A stretch of DNA of 64,000 nucleotides from Nageia nagi (lineage: Eukaryota; Pinophyta): the NCBI GenBank assembly GCA_050084985.1, contig JBITNC010000001.1, positions 26,164,001-26,228,000 on the forward strand. Direction: 5' to 3'. The position numbers and the translations under genes were made by a program. Shown here one piece after another: positions 1-12,320 of the stretch. The notes under the pieces were generated by a model, which did not search any database, was not told the DNA's origin, and was given only the letters and a program-made list of their open reading frames with translations. How positions within the stretch are numbered: the first letter of the stretch is position 1; the number at the start of each line of letters is the position of its first letter.

Positions 1-1359
1 ATTAGCAATAAGTGGATCTAAAAGGTTAATTTCAATTCTATTAAGGATATTAAGAAATACAAGGCAAAGTTAGTAACCAAAGGTTTTGCTCAAAAATATG
101 GTGTAGATTATGAGAAAACCTTTGCTCTCATAGCAAAGATGCCTATTGTGAGAATTATCCTTGCTCTATCTATAGCTAAAGGATGGAAAGTTTTTTAACT
201 TGACATCAAGAGTGCATTTCTCAATGGTTACTTAGATGTAGAAATCTTCATGAATCAACCAGAAGGGTTCATTATGGAAGGTAAAGAGTCTATTATGTGC
301 AAGCTAAAGAAGTCATTATATGGACTTAAGCAAGCACCTAGAGCTTGGTACAAGAAGATTTAAAGAAACTTTGTAGACATTGGTTTCTCCAAGTGCTTTT
401 TTTACTCCAATCTATATATGCTTAATCAAGGAAAGTATATGGTCTTGATTCTCCTTTATGGAGATGATCTTTTTATTACTGGGAACAATGCAGAAATCAT
501 TCAAGAGTGCATATCCAAACTTAAGGCAACATTTGAAATGACTGATCTTGGTCTCTTGCACTACTATTTTGGAATGCAAGTGTATTAATACAAGGATTGT
601 ACTTATCTTAATCAATCTAAGTATATATCAGACATCTTGTAGAAGTTTGGAATGGAAAAGTGTAGATATGCTACAATCCCAATCTTTCCTAGAATCAATA
701 TTTCAATGAGCTCCAACTCTTAGTTGGATGATGCTATAGTTTATAGATAATTAATTGGTAGGCTTCTATATTTAACTATTTCTAGATTAGATATTACATT
801 TATAATGAATACGATGGCATGATTCATGCAGAAACCATATGTTGAGCATCTCAATGCTGTTAAGCAAATCTTAAGGTATATTGTAGGGTCTAAGGATCTT
901 GCTCTCAAGTATTCTAAATTTCCCTCATTTGTTCTCTTTTTATTCTTAGATTTTGACTATGGGGGATATAGAGATGATAGAAAATCAACCTCTGTGTATG
1001 TGTTTAGCATTGGTTTAGGTACTATCTCTTGGGCTTCCAAGAAGTAGCCCACTATTTTTCTTTCCAACATAGAAGTTGAATACCATGCCATGTTTATTAC
1101 AGCCCAAGAAGCTATTTGGCTAAGGCATATTCTAAAAGGAATTGAATATGACCAAGTTAGCTCATCTTTAATTTATTTAGATAATTAATTAGCTATTTCT
1201 TTAGCTAACAATCCTATGTTCTATCAGAGAATAAAACATGTGAAAATCCATACCCATTTTATTAGGGAGAATGTTCTTGATGGCATCATACACTTGGAGT
1301 ATTTTCCATCTACCTTAAAATTCACTAATTTGTTCACCAAGCTCCTCCTAAAAGCTTAA
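1..1359 (+). pseudogene. Ty1/copia pol remnant: reverse transcriptase and RNase H
   Basis: This is the C-terminal part of a copia polyprotein, entering from the left edge. Translating with stops ignored gives the copia RT series KAKLVTKGFAQKYGVDYEKTF, then LDIKSAFLNG, MNQPEGF, CKLKKSLYGLKQAPRAWYK and TDLGLLHYYFGMQV. RNase H follows (KSTSVYVFSIG, SWASKK, FLSNIEVEYHA, LDN, then KIHTHFIRENV) and ends at the stop at 1357-1359. The catalytic YVDD box reads YGDD (457-468). In-frame stops occur near 198, 361, 586 and 642 among others, so it is dead. A PPT and LTR follow at 2128 and 2137. Family membership is certain; the lineage within copia is not resolved. Confidence 0.95.
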
Positions 1360-2127
1360 TTTTGTAATCTTAAGGATGCTATTAGGTTGGTGAAGTTGCC
1401 TTAAAGGGGAAGTAAAGTTTGAATTCTTATTTTGAATTCATGTTTGTGATGAAAACTTCACCTCTAGGAGGATTTTGTGCTGTATAGTGTTGATTTTGTT
1501 GTACACCTCTATGGTAAGTTCACTCTATGTGAGAAACTTATTGTACAAATTTTTAAAGCAAAAAGATTGGCCAATCTAGTACTGTTCAATTATCTATATG
1601 TAAAAAACTCTTATGTGTGTTTTGGCACTATTTAGTTATCTATATGTAAGGATCTCATATGTGCATGCTCTATTTTGTAATGATAATCAACACATGTTTT
1701 ATATATAGTAGGTGACTATGAGTTTTGGCTTGGCATCTTTGTGATGACTTATAGAGCACCATTGATCAGTTTATGATGGCATTTATGTGATTTATATATC
1801 CTAGTTGATATAAATATGTTGAATCTAACTAATCTTGTTATTTGAGTTGCTTATAACTTGCAAGTTCTTTTGAGATTACAGGTTAATTATTTTCGATATG
1901 TAGGCTCTTAGAGACTCTTCATGGCTTCCGTTTGGATGACTATTTCATATACATTGAAACCAATTATGATTAATGATTATATTTGTCAAAGTAGTGAGTC
2001 TCAAAAAAGATCTTTATTACTTCACAAATATGTAAAAAGTTCTCATCTCCATTGTATATATTTGGAGGATAACTCTCTTACTTTCTCTTCTCCTTCTCTC
2101 TTATTTCCTCTATCCCAATATTGCATT
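1360..2127 (+). other. Copia 3' untranslated internal region
   Basis: About 770 bases lie between the end of RNase H and the polypurine tract. I see no conserved coding frame. Short frames such as the one at 1921-2151 run into the PPT and LTR and are not genes. The stretch is best read as the 3' untranslated part of the copia element. Confidence 0.7.
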
Positions 2128-2136
2128 AAGGGGGAG
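2128..2136 (+). other. Polypurine tract of the copia element
   Basis: AAGGGGGAG sits directly before TGCTGGAATGC, the usual arrangement of a plus-strand primer next to a 3' LTR. It lies downstream of and in the same orientation as the copia RT/RNase H remnant. Confidence 0.8.
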
Positions 2137-2636
2137 TGCTGGAATGCATAATGCATTATTGTAAAGGTTTGTATTAATATTTTTTGTAAATTCACTAATA
2201 TTTAAGAGTATCATTATATGCCTTAAGTATTTAAGTGAATATGATGATGTAACTTGTCCTACACTCCATGTCATGAGCATGTCCCTTGGGTGAAAAGGAG
2301 TGCATGTCATGCCTTTGTACATTAGGTAAAAGGGTAATACAAAGAGGAATTTTGACCTACAAATAAAAGGATCCCTCTTTGTTATTATACATCAATTTGA
2401 GAATTAAAGTTATCCTATATGATAGTGTTTAACAGATAAGATTAGAAGAATTATATGAGTTCATATTTATGAATGAAGTGAGATCTAGTTAGTGGATGTA
2501 TTCCTAGTTGGAGGAACCACTTACATCTTAAATCATATTTGTGAAATTATATTTTTAGATTATTTATATGTGATTTGTGTGATTTCATATGATCTTGGGA
2601 GTATAGGGTTGTTTAGTTTATATTGCAACTCTCTCA
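2137..2636 (+). repeat. 3' LTR of the copia element (right end approximate)
   Basis: The LTR begins with TG immediately after the PPT. Its interior has the copia U5-like pattern 'gttagtggatgta...ggaggaaccact' (about 2473-2522), which is also found in the LTR array at 57436-60564, so the two are related families. I place the end near CTCTCA at 2636, but the other LTR lies outside the window and the end cannot be confirmed. Confidence 0.6.
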
Positions 2637-3249
2637 CTAGGTATCCATATGATTGATGACCCCCATTTCTATCCAGTTGACACTAGGAGCATTGTCTAGG
2701 TATTCTTCATGACTCACTATAAAGTTAATGTCCACTCCCTATTGATCAATCACTACATGTTCCTTAGTGCTTACCATGGTGTCTATTATCTTCTTTACAA
2801 CATGAGTAAGCATAAAAAATATGAAACCTTACAAGATCAAGCTCTAAAATTCTCCTTCTCCTCACATTGTAAGCTTTGTAAATTTGAAGCTTTGGTTCTC
2901 TCAAAAACTTATGCTTTGTAATTTACTAAGGAATAAAAAGGTTAAGGAGTATGTTTTATTTACCTAAGGTTTATGATTGAAATATATTAATAGAAATTAA
3001 TGACCAAGGAATGTTGAGGTTCATGCATAGTATGATGTTAGGGATGACAAGTGTGAATACATTGATTTCAAGTGAGTTGAATTTAAATTGGGAGATAGGG
3101 GATGGTTGGTGGGTTTTTTGAGAATTATTCCTCTTAAATAATATCCTTTTGATTAAACAATTTACACTAGATAGGTTTAGCTCCCCACCATGCTTACTTA
3201 ATGTAAACATTAATGGCTACCTACCTTCTAGAGAAATGTATCCTACCTA
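2637..3249. other. No recognisable gene
   Basis: AT-rich sequence between the copia LTR and the end of the minus-strand Tat pol. The short frames on both strands here show no family signature. Part may be the 3' untranslated region or LTR of the minus-strand Tat element, but I could not find LTR ends. Confidence 0.4.
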
Positions 3250-3299
3250 AATCAAAATGTACAAGCAAAAATTTTTAATTAATTTTTTTTTGAAAGATA

Positions 3300-4513
3300 A
3301 TAATATTTACATTGTACAATCTTGAATGGGTATTATGTAATTACCTTATCACTTGGTAATGTTTCATATAGATCTTATTCATTGGGATAGGAAGCTACTG
3401 GGATTTGGTGATATGATGAAGTCAAAATGCATTATTTTGCATAGCTTGAGTGATAATATAGGTTTGATCCATAAGGAATCAAATTTTTGATGTTTCCTAG
3501 TCTTTTCTCTCTCTTCATCCCATTTATGGACAATGTCACCAATTTTAAACTTAACCTAGGAATACTTTTTCTTGTCAAACCACTTCTTAACTATCTATTG
3601 TCAATGCTAGAAAGACTCGTACACTTTGTTTCTATCCTCTTCTATTTTCATAAGATGATTGAATCTTACTTGTAGTGGCTCAAAATCATATTCTTCTAAC
3701 CCCTATAGGATTTTCAATGCAATTAACCCAAGATGGATTGATAATACTAGTCTTTTACCATATATTAATGCATAAGGAGATATCTTAATAGATGATTTGA
3801 TATTGATCCTATCTATCCATAATGCACAATCTAATTATGTATACCATTGTATGGGATCTCCTTCAATTGGTCTTTTAATAATTTGGGTTAGGTTTTTATT
3901 TTTTTGATTCTACTAACCCATTCCCATACAAGTAATAGTTTGAAAAGAATAACCAATAGATCTCATACTCAATAATAAAGTATGATAAATGAGCTTCAAT
4001 GGATGTAGGATCATTATCTGATACAACAATATATGGGATACCAAAGTGAGTGATTATCCTTCTGATTATCTTTATCACTACCTCTTGATTTGCACTCTTG
4101 CATGGTATGGACTTTAACCATCTTATAAAATAGTATATTGTAGTTAGAATAAATGTATGGCCTGATGAGGAATTTGAATTTACGACACTAATGAAGTCAA
4201 GACCCCATTGTTGGAAAGGCTCCTCCATAACCATAAGCTTAAGAGGCATTATAGCTTGTCTCCTTCTTCCCACATATCTACTACATTTTTCACATTCTTG
4301 GGCTATCTTGAATGAATTTTGGAAAATAGTAGGCCAATTATTCTCAACTTGTAATACTTTTACTATAGTAGTTGGGCCACTATAGTGTCCTCTACAGAAT
4401 CCGTAATAAAATTCATGCCAAATTCTCTGAGCTTCAACATGAGTTACACATATTAATAGGTTTTGATCAAAATTCTTCTCATAAAGATGATCATATATCA
4501 TCAAAAAATTCAA
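3300..4513 (-). pseudogene. Integrase of the minus-strand Tat element
   Basis: The longest clean frame (3896-4513, 205 codons) carries the zinc-binding H-H-C-C region (HEFYYGFCRGHYSG, then CEKCSRYVGRR) and the start of the catalytic core (EEPFQQWGLDFISVVN, HFGIPYIVVSDNDP). The third acidic residue is in GNGLVESKK. After a frame break the C-terminal part continues to about 3300 with FDKKKYS, FKIGDIVHKWDEEREK and KHQKFDSLWIKP, which is typical of gypsy integrase C-termini. All three catalytic acids appear to be present in the readable frame, but the gene is broken downstream. Confidence 0.9.
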
Positions 4514-4559
4514 TGCTTATAATTTGAATCTTCTTCTTTGAAATCTATCCAAAGATTCG

Positions 4560-5109
4560 CAACATTTATTGGTTCTAAAATTAAAAAAAAAATTACTTAA
4601 TCCAATCACTTTCTTGGTTAAGATGCTCTTCATTTTATATGAAAGCAATCATGAGTCAAGCCCCTGCTATATTTTCATAGAGTTCCTTTCCCTTAATAAG
4701 CTTGGTTGGCTTAATTTCTACATCATATTTATTATTTTTGTAGTTCAACTATCCTTTCCTTCACCCAATTCTCCTTGAATGACATAGTTTCTTACATCAA
4801 AGTGAATAGTATATACAAGAATATTATTATGGGATACATAATGCTTAAACTTCTTAAGTCCTTTTATTATGAAAAATATTTGCTTTTCAATAATTAATAC
4901 CTTCTTTGATGTTGGTGCAGTGTTTGGCTATGAAAGGCAATGGGATGTTCTTCCTTTTGGTCATCCTTTTGTGCTAGAATTGTAGCAATCCTTTTGTCTA
5001 CTCTATATGCATACATAATGAAATCCTTTGAAAAATCAAGATTTTTCAAAACAAGAGCTTATGTTATAGCCTTTTTTATATCCTAAAAACCTTGTTTTAC
5101 TTCCTCTAA
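4560..5109 (-). pseudogene. Gypsy RNase H of the minus-strand Tat element
   Basis: Between RT and integrase the minus strand reads, with stops ignored, FIMYAYRVDKRIATILAQKD, PIAFHSQTL, then IIKGLKKFKHYV, YTIHFDVRNYVIQGELGEG and KPTKLIRGK. These are hallmarks of the RNase H that directly follows gypsy RT. Several stops and at least one frameshift are present. Confidence 0.8.
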
Positions 5110-6158
5110 CTAGGAGAATGCAATATCTTTCTTTAACATTACTGTAATTAGAGAAACTATTTCTAAAAAATCACTAATAAATTTCCTTACAAAATTGATT
5201 TGACCAAGGATATATTGTAGGGCCTTCTTGTTTGAGGGTAAAGGCAATGCTTTAATAGCTTTCACTTTGTCTAAATCAATTTCCAATCCTTTTTTTGAGA
5301 CAATATGACCAAGCAATTTTTCTTGGTTAACCATAAAAATAGACTTTTTGGCATTGATTGAAATCCCAAATTCTATATATTTTTTTAAAACTTGCCTAAA
5401 ATGATGCAAATGATATTCTTTAATTTTGAAAAACATTGTAATGTCATCTAGGTAGATAAGGATAATCTTGTTTATCAAATCAGCAAAGGCATGGTCTATG
5501 GCCTTTTGAAATATAGAGCCAACATTTGAGAGACCAAAGGGCATTCATTTAAATGCAAATATCCCCCACTTGGTTGTGAATTCCATTTTGAATTGATCCT
5601 CATTCTTTACCCAAATTTAGTTGAATCTTAAGTCTCCATCAATCATAGAAAAATAGCATGCTTTAGCTACTATGTGTAGGATTTGCTCCATGGGAGGGAG
5701 GGGATAGTTATCCTTGAGTGATACTTAGTTCAAATTTTTAAAGTCTACACAAACCTAATTTCTCTACTCTTTTTTCTTATTAGGACTTGATTGGCAACCC
5801 AAGAAGAATGTTTGATAGGATAGATAATTTTAGAATCTAGGAGTTTAATTAACTCTTGCTTTATAGCTTCATCTATTTTTGGGTTGATTAACTTCTACTT
5901 TTGTCTATATGGTTTAGCTTCTATTTTAAGCTCAATTGTATGGTAAATCATATTTTTTTCATATATTTTTAGATAATCATAATTCCAAGCAATTGCCTTT
6001 GAGAATTGGTTATTAATCATAAAAATGATCTTTTTCTCTTCTTCATAGCACTTTGATCCAACCTTTATACATTTTTTAGGTTCTTCTTCTAGCTCAATAT
6101 TACCATTATTTTGAATAGACAAAGTTTTGACCTTTTGAACATCTTCAAAGTCAAACAA
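4995..6158 (-). pseudogene. Reverse transcriptase of the minus-strand Tat element
   Basis: The frame 5895-6158 holds the linker that precedes RT (AIAWNYDYLKIYEKNMI, IEAKPYRQK). The fingers region is degraded at 5545-5894. The frame 5110-5544 carries the palm and thumb: MPFGLSNVGSIFQKAIDHAF, the catalytic box IYLDD at 5443-5457, GISINAKKSIFMV, KLLGHIVSKKGLEID and LGQINFVRKFISDF. The catalytic YLDD box is intact, unlike the RT box in the + strand Tat element at 13766. Confidence 0.92.
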
Positions 6159-6379
6159 CCTTTAAAAAGAGAGAAAACCTATTGGTATAACATTATTTCT
6201 AGGTTGCATTACATTTGAATCTTAGAAAAAGTTAGATAGGTATTCAATACCAAAATATGAGTAACTTCTTCATCTAACAAGGAATTCATGATATGTTCAT
6301 CGAATTCAAACACCTACCAATAGTTTGTAGCATTAGGCATTGATGGCCTACATTAGATTTTTACTCCAAATCTTTCTCT

Positions 6380-6782
6380 TATGTAATGAGTAGGATTATA
6401 GCATTACCCTTTACCCACAAGTGCATCAATAACTTGATTATACCTTCTAGGAATAGAGATAAAATTGATTGCTAGGAATAACTCTAGTAAGTACCATATC
6501 CTATTCCTTTAGGTTTTCAAATAGTGATGTTTTGCACTTATCTAGTTTCTAACTTGTTTTATGACTAGTTTGAAATCAACATGTACTACTAGACATTTGA
6601 TGCCCATACTGATTGCTTTGGATAACACTAAATAAAGGGCTTTATCCTTAGTAGCATTATTTGTACAAATCCATGTGATTCTAAATGAGAATCTTCTCAT
6701 ATGCCTGTTGGTGATTTAAATCCAAAACCAACCCCACATCCATGTTTACATATGGCCCCATCAAAGTACATTATCCATATCT
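6380..6782 (-). pseudogene. Archaeal-type RNase H (aRNH) upstream of RT
   Basis: The minus strand from about 6782 reads WIMYFDGAICKHGCGVGFGF, then KDKALYLVLSKAISMGIKC, VVHVDFKLVIKQVRN, and further on RNRIWYLLELF and ISIPRRYNQVIDALVGKG. This is the second RNase H of plant Tat-type elements: first catalytic Asp in YFDGA, then the aRNH-style helix and the HVD/GDSELV-like strand. It lies N-terminal to RT, whereas in the element at 9628-17886 the aRNH lies between the gypsy RNase H and integrase. At least one frameshift is needed. Confidence 0.82.
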
Positions 6783-7000
6783 CATTCTCTCTCTCAGATG
6801 TGATTGAAATTGACTATGAATTTTTATATAAGCAATAATTTCCCATGCCAATGTCAGTAACCTAGTAATTGAGATCATTAGTTAAATGAATTTTTGTAGT
6901 TAACAAAGTTTCTCAAAGTGTGTCCCTTTAAAATACTTCTATAGTATCAAGGCCATTCATATAGTTTTGCTCTATGATCTTCTTAATATGAACACTTTTG

Positions 7001-8341
7001 GTACCCTCATTTAGGATCTTTACTTGCTTATTTTGGAAGGGTAGTAAAATATGTGTATAATCTCATGGACTGTAACTATTATAATATATTCCCAAATTAG
7101 GTTTCTTAAGGAAGCTAAAAATATTTTTAGAGAAATGCAACAAAGAAATACAATCTCATGGAATATAATGATAATAAGATATTGATAGAAAAACATGATT
7201 TAGAGGCTCTCAAGTATTTAAAAAAATACAATTTATTGTCCTCAAACCAATTTAATAATTGTTACAAGTATTTTGTCTATATGTGCAGCTTTAGAAAATT
7301 TAAAATGGGGCATGGAAATTCATAGAAAAATAATTAGATGTATGCTAGTTCTCATGCAATTATGATAACAACACTACTAATCATGTATGAAAAATATAGG
7401 AGCATTAAGATAACAAGGATTTTGTTTGATAATATATGTTATGAATGAATGATTTTATGGACTGCAATGATTACAAGGTATGCAAGGAATGGTTATAAAA
7501 AGGAAAAAATCAAACTATTTGAATAAATAGATTATGTAGGCATTAATATAATGATTTTAATTTATTAGTGTAATATCTACATGTAACCATGTATATCTAA
7601 CAAAAGAGGGCTATTAATATTTTGAATCCATATATGATTATTATCATATACCCACAATCAAACTATAGTATATGTGTTATTTGTGAAAGAATATTATTCC
7701 TATATACCCATATAAGGTAAGGTGCATTTGAATGTTTTGTTTCAATTTATTAAATATATTATGAATAAATATTACACCTTATATGGAAGACATATTTAGG
7801 ATCAATATAATGGATGTTACAAGTGATGTAGAGGCTATGTTTTTTAGAAGAGTAAACTTACAAAATAAAAAATTAAAACACATGCAAATATGATAGTTAT
7901 AGCAAATAAAATAATTTGACTTCACTCCATGGTTGGCCATGGATTAACATTCATACAAGGTTGCTCAAATTAATCTCCAAGATGTGTTAACCTAGCTAAT
8001 TCCCAACATAGCTAAGGTTTACAAAATCATCAAATATTTTAGGCTCTAGTCTTAATAGTTGGATTGATAAAAATATCTAACCCTTTTCTCATTTTAAAAC
8101 TTACTTTTATTAACTTAAGGATGTATATATTGGGAATAGAATGATAGATAATTTAAGCCCTCCATATAATAGGCAAATGTCTAAACATCCATACCTATTC
8201 CAACCATCAAAGATGAGGTGAAATGGTATCTTAAGAATTTCATTAGATACATAAATATCTATCTATGTAAATCAAGTGCTTCAACTACTAAGGATTAGGA
8301 CTAAGATTTGGTTATGAAAAATCAATTCCATAATTAATACT
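7001..8341. other. AT-rich stretch without recognisable gene
   Basis: About 1.3 kb in which neither strand gives a family signature or a long frame. It could include gag/protease remains of the minus-strand Tat element, but I see no gag or DSG/DTG motif. No tandem repeat stands out. Confidence 0.4.
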
Positions 8342-8460
8342 CACTACTATAAAAAGGGAAATTTGAATTAAGGCACATGTAAGGAATTTTTTTATGTGCC
8401 TTTGGGCTCAAATAATGTCAAAGTGCATTAGATACCAATTTTCATAATTTTTAGGGATAT
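8342..8460 (+). mobile_element. CACTA-like transposon terminus (candidate)
   Basis: CACTACTATAAAAAGGGAAA starts at 8342, matching the usual form of an En/Spm (CACTA) inverted-repeat end. It is followed by an internal inverted motif, 'aaggcacatg...atgtgcctt' (about 8370-8404), of the kind seen in subterminal regions. The matching right end was not found, so the element is incomplete, its partner has decayed, or this is chance. CACTA transposase remnants lie at 18056-19600 on the other side of the Tat insertion. Confidence 0.4.
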
Positions 8461-9129
8461 TTTGATGTAAATTCTGACTCTAATGTTAACTCTATACATG
8501 ACTATATAGATGACTCAATTTGATGCTATACCTGACTCTAATAGTAACTCAATACTCAAATTAATGTTTAATCTAAACCTAAATCAATAGATGATATAAT
8601 TTTATGCAAGTGCTAAATCAAAGTGTGTCTCCATACAATGCTATATCCGAATCAATTGTTGACATAACAATTGTGTAAAGAATACTTATAAAAAAATAAA
8701 TTAATTAGTTTAGAGGGCTATATTTTGGGCTAATTTTTATAAGAAAGATTCAAGGATATGATTATTTATATTAATTTACATTACATTATTTATTTATTAT
8801 ATATTAGGAATTATAAATTAAAGATTATGTATAATGTATCAGGAATTATTTTTATTGGTTTATGGATTATTCTTATTGGTTTAGACATGAAGTTCTAGAG
8901 AGTTCAAGTAGGAGTTTATGGGATATTCTATTATGTTATTATGGTAATTCTACATTTTTTAAATATAGATGGGAAAATTTTGTATCTTATCATTCAATCC
9001 AACCTCAATATATTATTGTCCTCATGCATGTTTTGGATGCCCATTTTCTTATTCAAATCTTTGAAAGTATTGGAAAAGAGAAACAAAGAGATATAGCTTG
9101 CCCTTTCACTCTAGCAATGGAAATGCCCA
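8461..9129. other. Unassigned AT-rich sequence
   Basis: This may be interior of the CACTA-like element starting at 8342. The + strand frame 8862-9155 (97 codons) starts inside a plausible but unrecognised context and shows no known domain. I do not call it a gene. Confidence 0.35.
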
Positions 9130-9370
9130 AAAAAAATTCACATATTATATGTTAACAAGGAATTTTGTTAATTTTTTATTATAAGAAAAATTTATTTTAA
9201 TGACATCTAGTTTTATTATATGAATTTGATGGTATTCGAAGTCAAGGTCTAGTTTAGTAAATAATCTTACCATGCATAGTTTATATAATAAATCACTAAT
9301 GATCAAGATGAGGAATTTATCCTTCATGGTAAATTAATTTAATTGATTATCCTCTACATATATCCTATTA
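9130..9370 (-). pseudogene. Gypsy reverse transcriptase fragment
   Basis: The minus strand reads, across a stop, DNQLN then FTMKDKFLILIISDLL and MVRLFTKLDLDFEYHQIHI. This is the RT block around the first catalytic Asp (KLDL..GYHQI) of Ty3/gypsy chromovirus-like elements. Only about 80 codons survive and no neighbouring pol domains are visible, so it is an isolated scrap older than the Tat insertion at 9628. Confidence 0.75.
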
Positions 9371-9627
9371 GATCCATTTTTTTAAAAATCCATCTAATGG
9401 TTGTAAGTACATTTTCCATTCCATATTCATTTTTTGATTTATTCATAAAGCAAAATTGTCTTGATTTCTTTTAATTCATTTCTCAAATGAATACAATATA
9501 ATTATTTAATTTTTGTATACTGATACGAAGAAGATACGACATTCATTACAATATTCATAGGATCTAATACATGTGCCACTAACAAGTGCTTCCACTATGG
9601 AAATTTATAAAATATTTATAGTCTATT

Positions 9628-10350
9628 TGTTAACACCTAAAAATAAATTTCAATTGAATTAAAATACCCTTTTAAGTATTTGAAATAATTTATTTAGTTT
9701 ATTAAATAAATTCTCTTTTCCATGTGCACTCTCATCTACTTTTATATTTTGTGGTAATAGGTCAGCTCAACATCATAATAAGCGGAGGATTCTTAGTACT
9801 ACACTTGTTGCCTATAAAGGTGGAGGGGTTGTGCATGATCAAAGATATGACATGACATAACATAATCTTGAATCTTTGATAGGTTTAAATATACTTATGT
9901 CAATTTTTACCAATGTTTCTTAACATCCCCTATCATCTCTGAATATTAGTATACTCTAAGATCTACATTCTTGCGATCCTTCATCCCTTTGCAAATGAGA
10001 TTTGATAGATTGAAGGTGGGATGATGACATCAAGTAAAAGGATGAGGCATTATAGAATGGTAATTGGAAAACATATTTGCATTTATGGCATTATCATTAG
10101 TTTAAGGTATGATTGGTGGCTCCGTATTTTGGGGAAGCTTATCATTCTTCATATTTCAATTGAATTTTTTATCCATTCATTGTCATAGGTAAAGTACAGA
10201 TTTGTATCCTTTGTACATCTTATTTTGATATGTTAAGGTTAATTAGGTCATTATCATATTTCATTTCATTGATTTCTTATTATTCATAGTTAATTGATAA
10301 ATTTAATTATTCTATAAATAATTCTAATAATTATTATTTTGATTATAACA
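9628..10350 (+). repeat. 5' LTR of the Tat element (723 bp)
   Basis: Starts TGTTAACACC and ends TTATAACA. It aligns with the 3' LTR at 17314-17886 (shared blocks such as 'aaaggtggaggggttgtgcatgatcaaag' in both) and with the minus-strand LTR at 60706-61418, which has nearly the same length (713 bp). No clear tRNA primer-binding match follows directly at 10351. Confidence 0.9.
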
Positions 10351-10479
10351 ATTAGTGAAATTGACTTCTTTTTGATACATCGTATTATCTTGCACTAGTT
10401 GCACCAGAACCCTAGGGATTTAGATGGACTAGTCTTGCATTTCAAGTATTTTAGAAATGGAACTTGCTTAATTTCTTGC

Positions 10480-11640
10480 CATGGTCAATAAATTTGATGA
10501 GGCCATTAGAGCTAACCTTAAGAATATGTTATATGGAAATGAAGAATGAAGTGAAGCCTATAACATTGGGGGCAATAATCAATCCTTTAGAGGTGCTCCA
10601 CCCATGACTAGGGATTCAAATCCATTGTGTGATGAGATTCATAATACTAGGGCACCTAATCTATAAATTAAACCTATTTTTGATACATATAATTTTGAGG
10701 AAGATCCTATGGCTCATATCAAGGCTTTTGAAATGAAATTCGAGTTGAAATTTTGGATGAATGATAACTTAATGTCCAAATACTTTCCTACTAAAATTTG
10801 AGGTGATGCACTCAATTGGTACTCCTCTTTACCTACTAAGTTAATTAATTGATATGTACAACTTATCTTGGAATTTTATATCCATTTCAAATATCATGCT
10901 CCTATACAAATGATATTTTCATATCTAGTTAGTGTTATCCAAGGTACAAAAGAGTAATTTGATAAATTTTTCTAAAGGTTTCAAAAGATATGGAGCATGA
11001 TTCTTGAACCCTTATCCAAGTCTCATGTCACATCTATGATTTTTCATAATATATACCCTAAATTGAAATTCATAGCCCTAGATTACATGACCTTACCCTT
11101 TATCAAGATTGTGCATAGGCTTTACCAAAAATAGAAGTGCTTAGTTGATATGGGTGACTTGAAATATGGAAACCTTAGCAAAGAGAATAGGGAGTTAGTC
11201 ATAAAAAAAAAGAAGATAAAGAGGTCCATGCCATAGGATAAACCTCATCCAAAAAGCAACAAAAGAGCTAATTAAAGAATTTTTTTAGGAAGAACAATAG
11301 GTTAACTTTGGCTCTTGTTATTATGTTCAAGTACTATTTACAAAAAGGACTAATCAAACCTGATCTAAAGTAAGAGCTAGGTCCTCATGATGATAAATCT
11401 AGTTGGTACAATGAAGCGAAATATTATGAATATCACAAGTTTAAAGATCACAAAATGAATGCATGTATGATCTTGAGGAAGAAATTGAAAAAATTATTAA
11501 ATAATGGAAATATATAGTATGAGGCCCATGCAGTAGATTTAGAGGATATTGAACCACTCACAGCAAATATCATCTTCAACCAAGAACTATGTAGTGTTGC
11601 TAGGAGAGGAAGACCTAAAGGGACTATCAATTTGGATACA
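10480..11640 (+). pseudogene. gag of the Tat element
   Basis: With stops ignored the + strand gives the gypsy gag pattern: FDTYNFEEDPMAHIKAFEMK, YFPTKI, GDALNWYSSLPTKLIN, LILEFYIHFKY, and about 200 codons later the degraded zinc-knuckle-like stretch YYEYHKFKDHKMNACMIL at about 11425-11475. The probable start is the ATG near 10480 (MVNKFDEAIRAN). The gene is broken by many stops. Gag would form the particle in which reverse transcription occurs. Confidence 0.8.
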
Positions 11641-11859
11641 ATAGAGTGAATATAAGTCCCTCATAATCCTAATACCTAACAAATCCTTGAAAAATTAAAG
11701 GTAACTCATGCTAAGATAAGTATTTTTGAACTTTTTCAATTTTGAATTGATCATAGAGATGCCTTGTTTTATGCACTTAATAAAAATGAAATTGATAAAA
11801 ATATTCTTATTGCTAAATTTGTTTAAATGGTAGGCAATCTTGATATTGATTTAGTTTGT

Positions 11860-12320
11860 AACATGCTTTCCTTTTAAGAGAGAATTTCCTAATGAGGATA
11901 TCATTAAGAAAAATCTAGGACTATATATCCATGTTAACATTGTTGGTGTTCCTATTAAAAAAGCTTTGATTGATATTGGTTCAAATGTCAATGTATGTTC
12001 AATCAAATTACTGTAAAAATACTTTCCTTTCATATATACAAAAAAATAAAGGAAACACTATTAGCATTAAAAGGTTTGATAATAATGAAAAGGAATGTAT
12101 TAGATATGTATCTATGCCTATTGAAGTAGGTGGTAAAATGATTCATCAAAACATTTATGTTTTTTAAGTGAAATTTTCATATAAATTGTTGCTTGGTAGA
12201 CCATGGATCCATAAGATTAGTGTTGTTACTTCCACATTGCATCGATCAATTAAATTTATGCACAAAGGTAAGTAGGTTACTATTCATACAAAGGAAAATC
12301 CTATAAATGTGTGTTAAGCA
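11860..12320 (+). pseudogene. Aspartic protease of the Tat element
   Basis: The readable strand is NLGLYIHVNIVGVPIKKALI, with the active-site box in LIDIGSNVNVCS (D-I-G replacing the usual D-N/S/T-G). It continues with VSMPIEVGGKMIHQNIYVF, then [15 protein letters not shown] and [13 protein letters not shown]. The LLGRPW block after the active site is typical of Tat-type proteases. Stops and a frame change near 12015-12030 inactivate it. Confidence 0.82.

Larger units (their letters stand above)
3250..7000 (-). pseudogene. Ty3/gypsy Tat-type pol, order aRNH-RT-RNH-IN
   Basis: A decayed polyprotein read right to left. Its four domains are annotated separately: an archaeal-type RNase H (aRNH, 6380-6782), a linker plus RT (4995-6158), the usual gypsy RNase H (4560-5109) and integrase (3300-4513). 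Many stops and some frameshifts are present, yet similarity is continuous through the linkers, including one between aRNH and RT that reads RPSMPN then WQVFEFDE. That continuity argues that the aRNH-first order is original rather than a later shuffle. No gag, protease or LTR was recognised upstream at 7000-8340. Confidence 0.88.

Noticed and set aside
8862-9155. 97-codon + strand frame
   Set aside because: No domain or family resemblance, very AT-rich region, and it overlaps the minus-strand gypsy RT scrap at 9130. Length alone is not evidence.
10351-10400. Primer-binding site of the full-length Tat element
   Set aside because: The bases after the 5' LTR (ATTAGTGAAATTGAC) do not convincingly match a tRNA 3' end; left unassigned.
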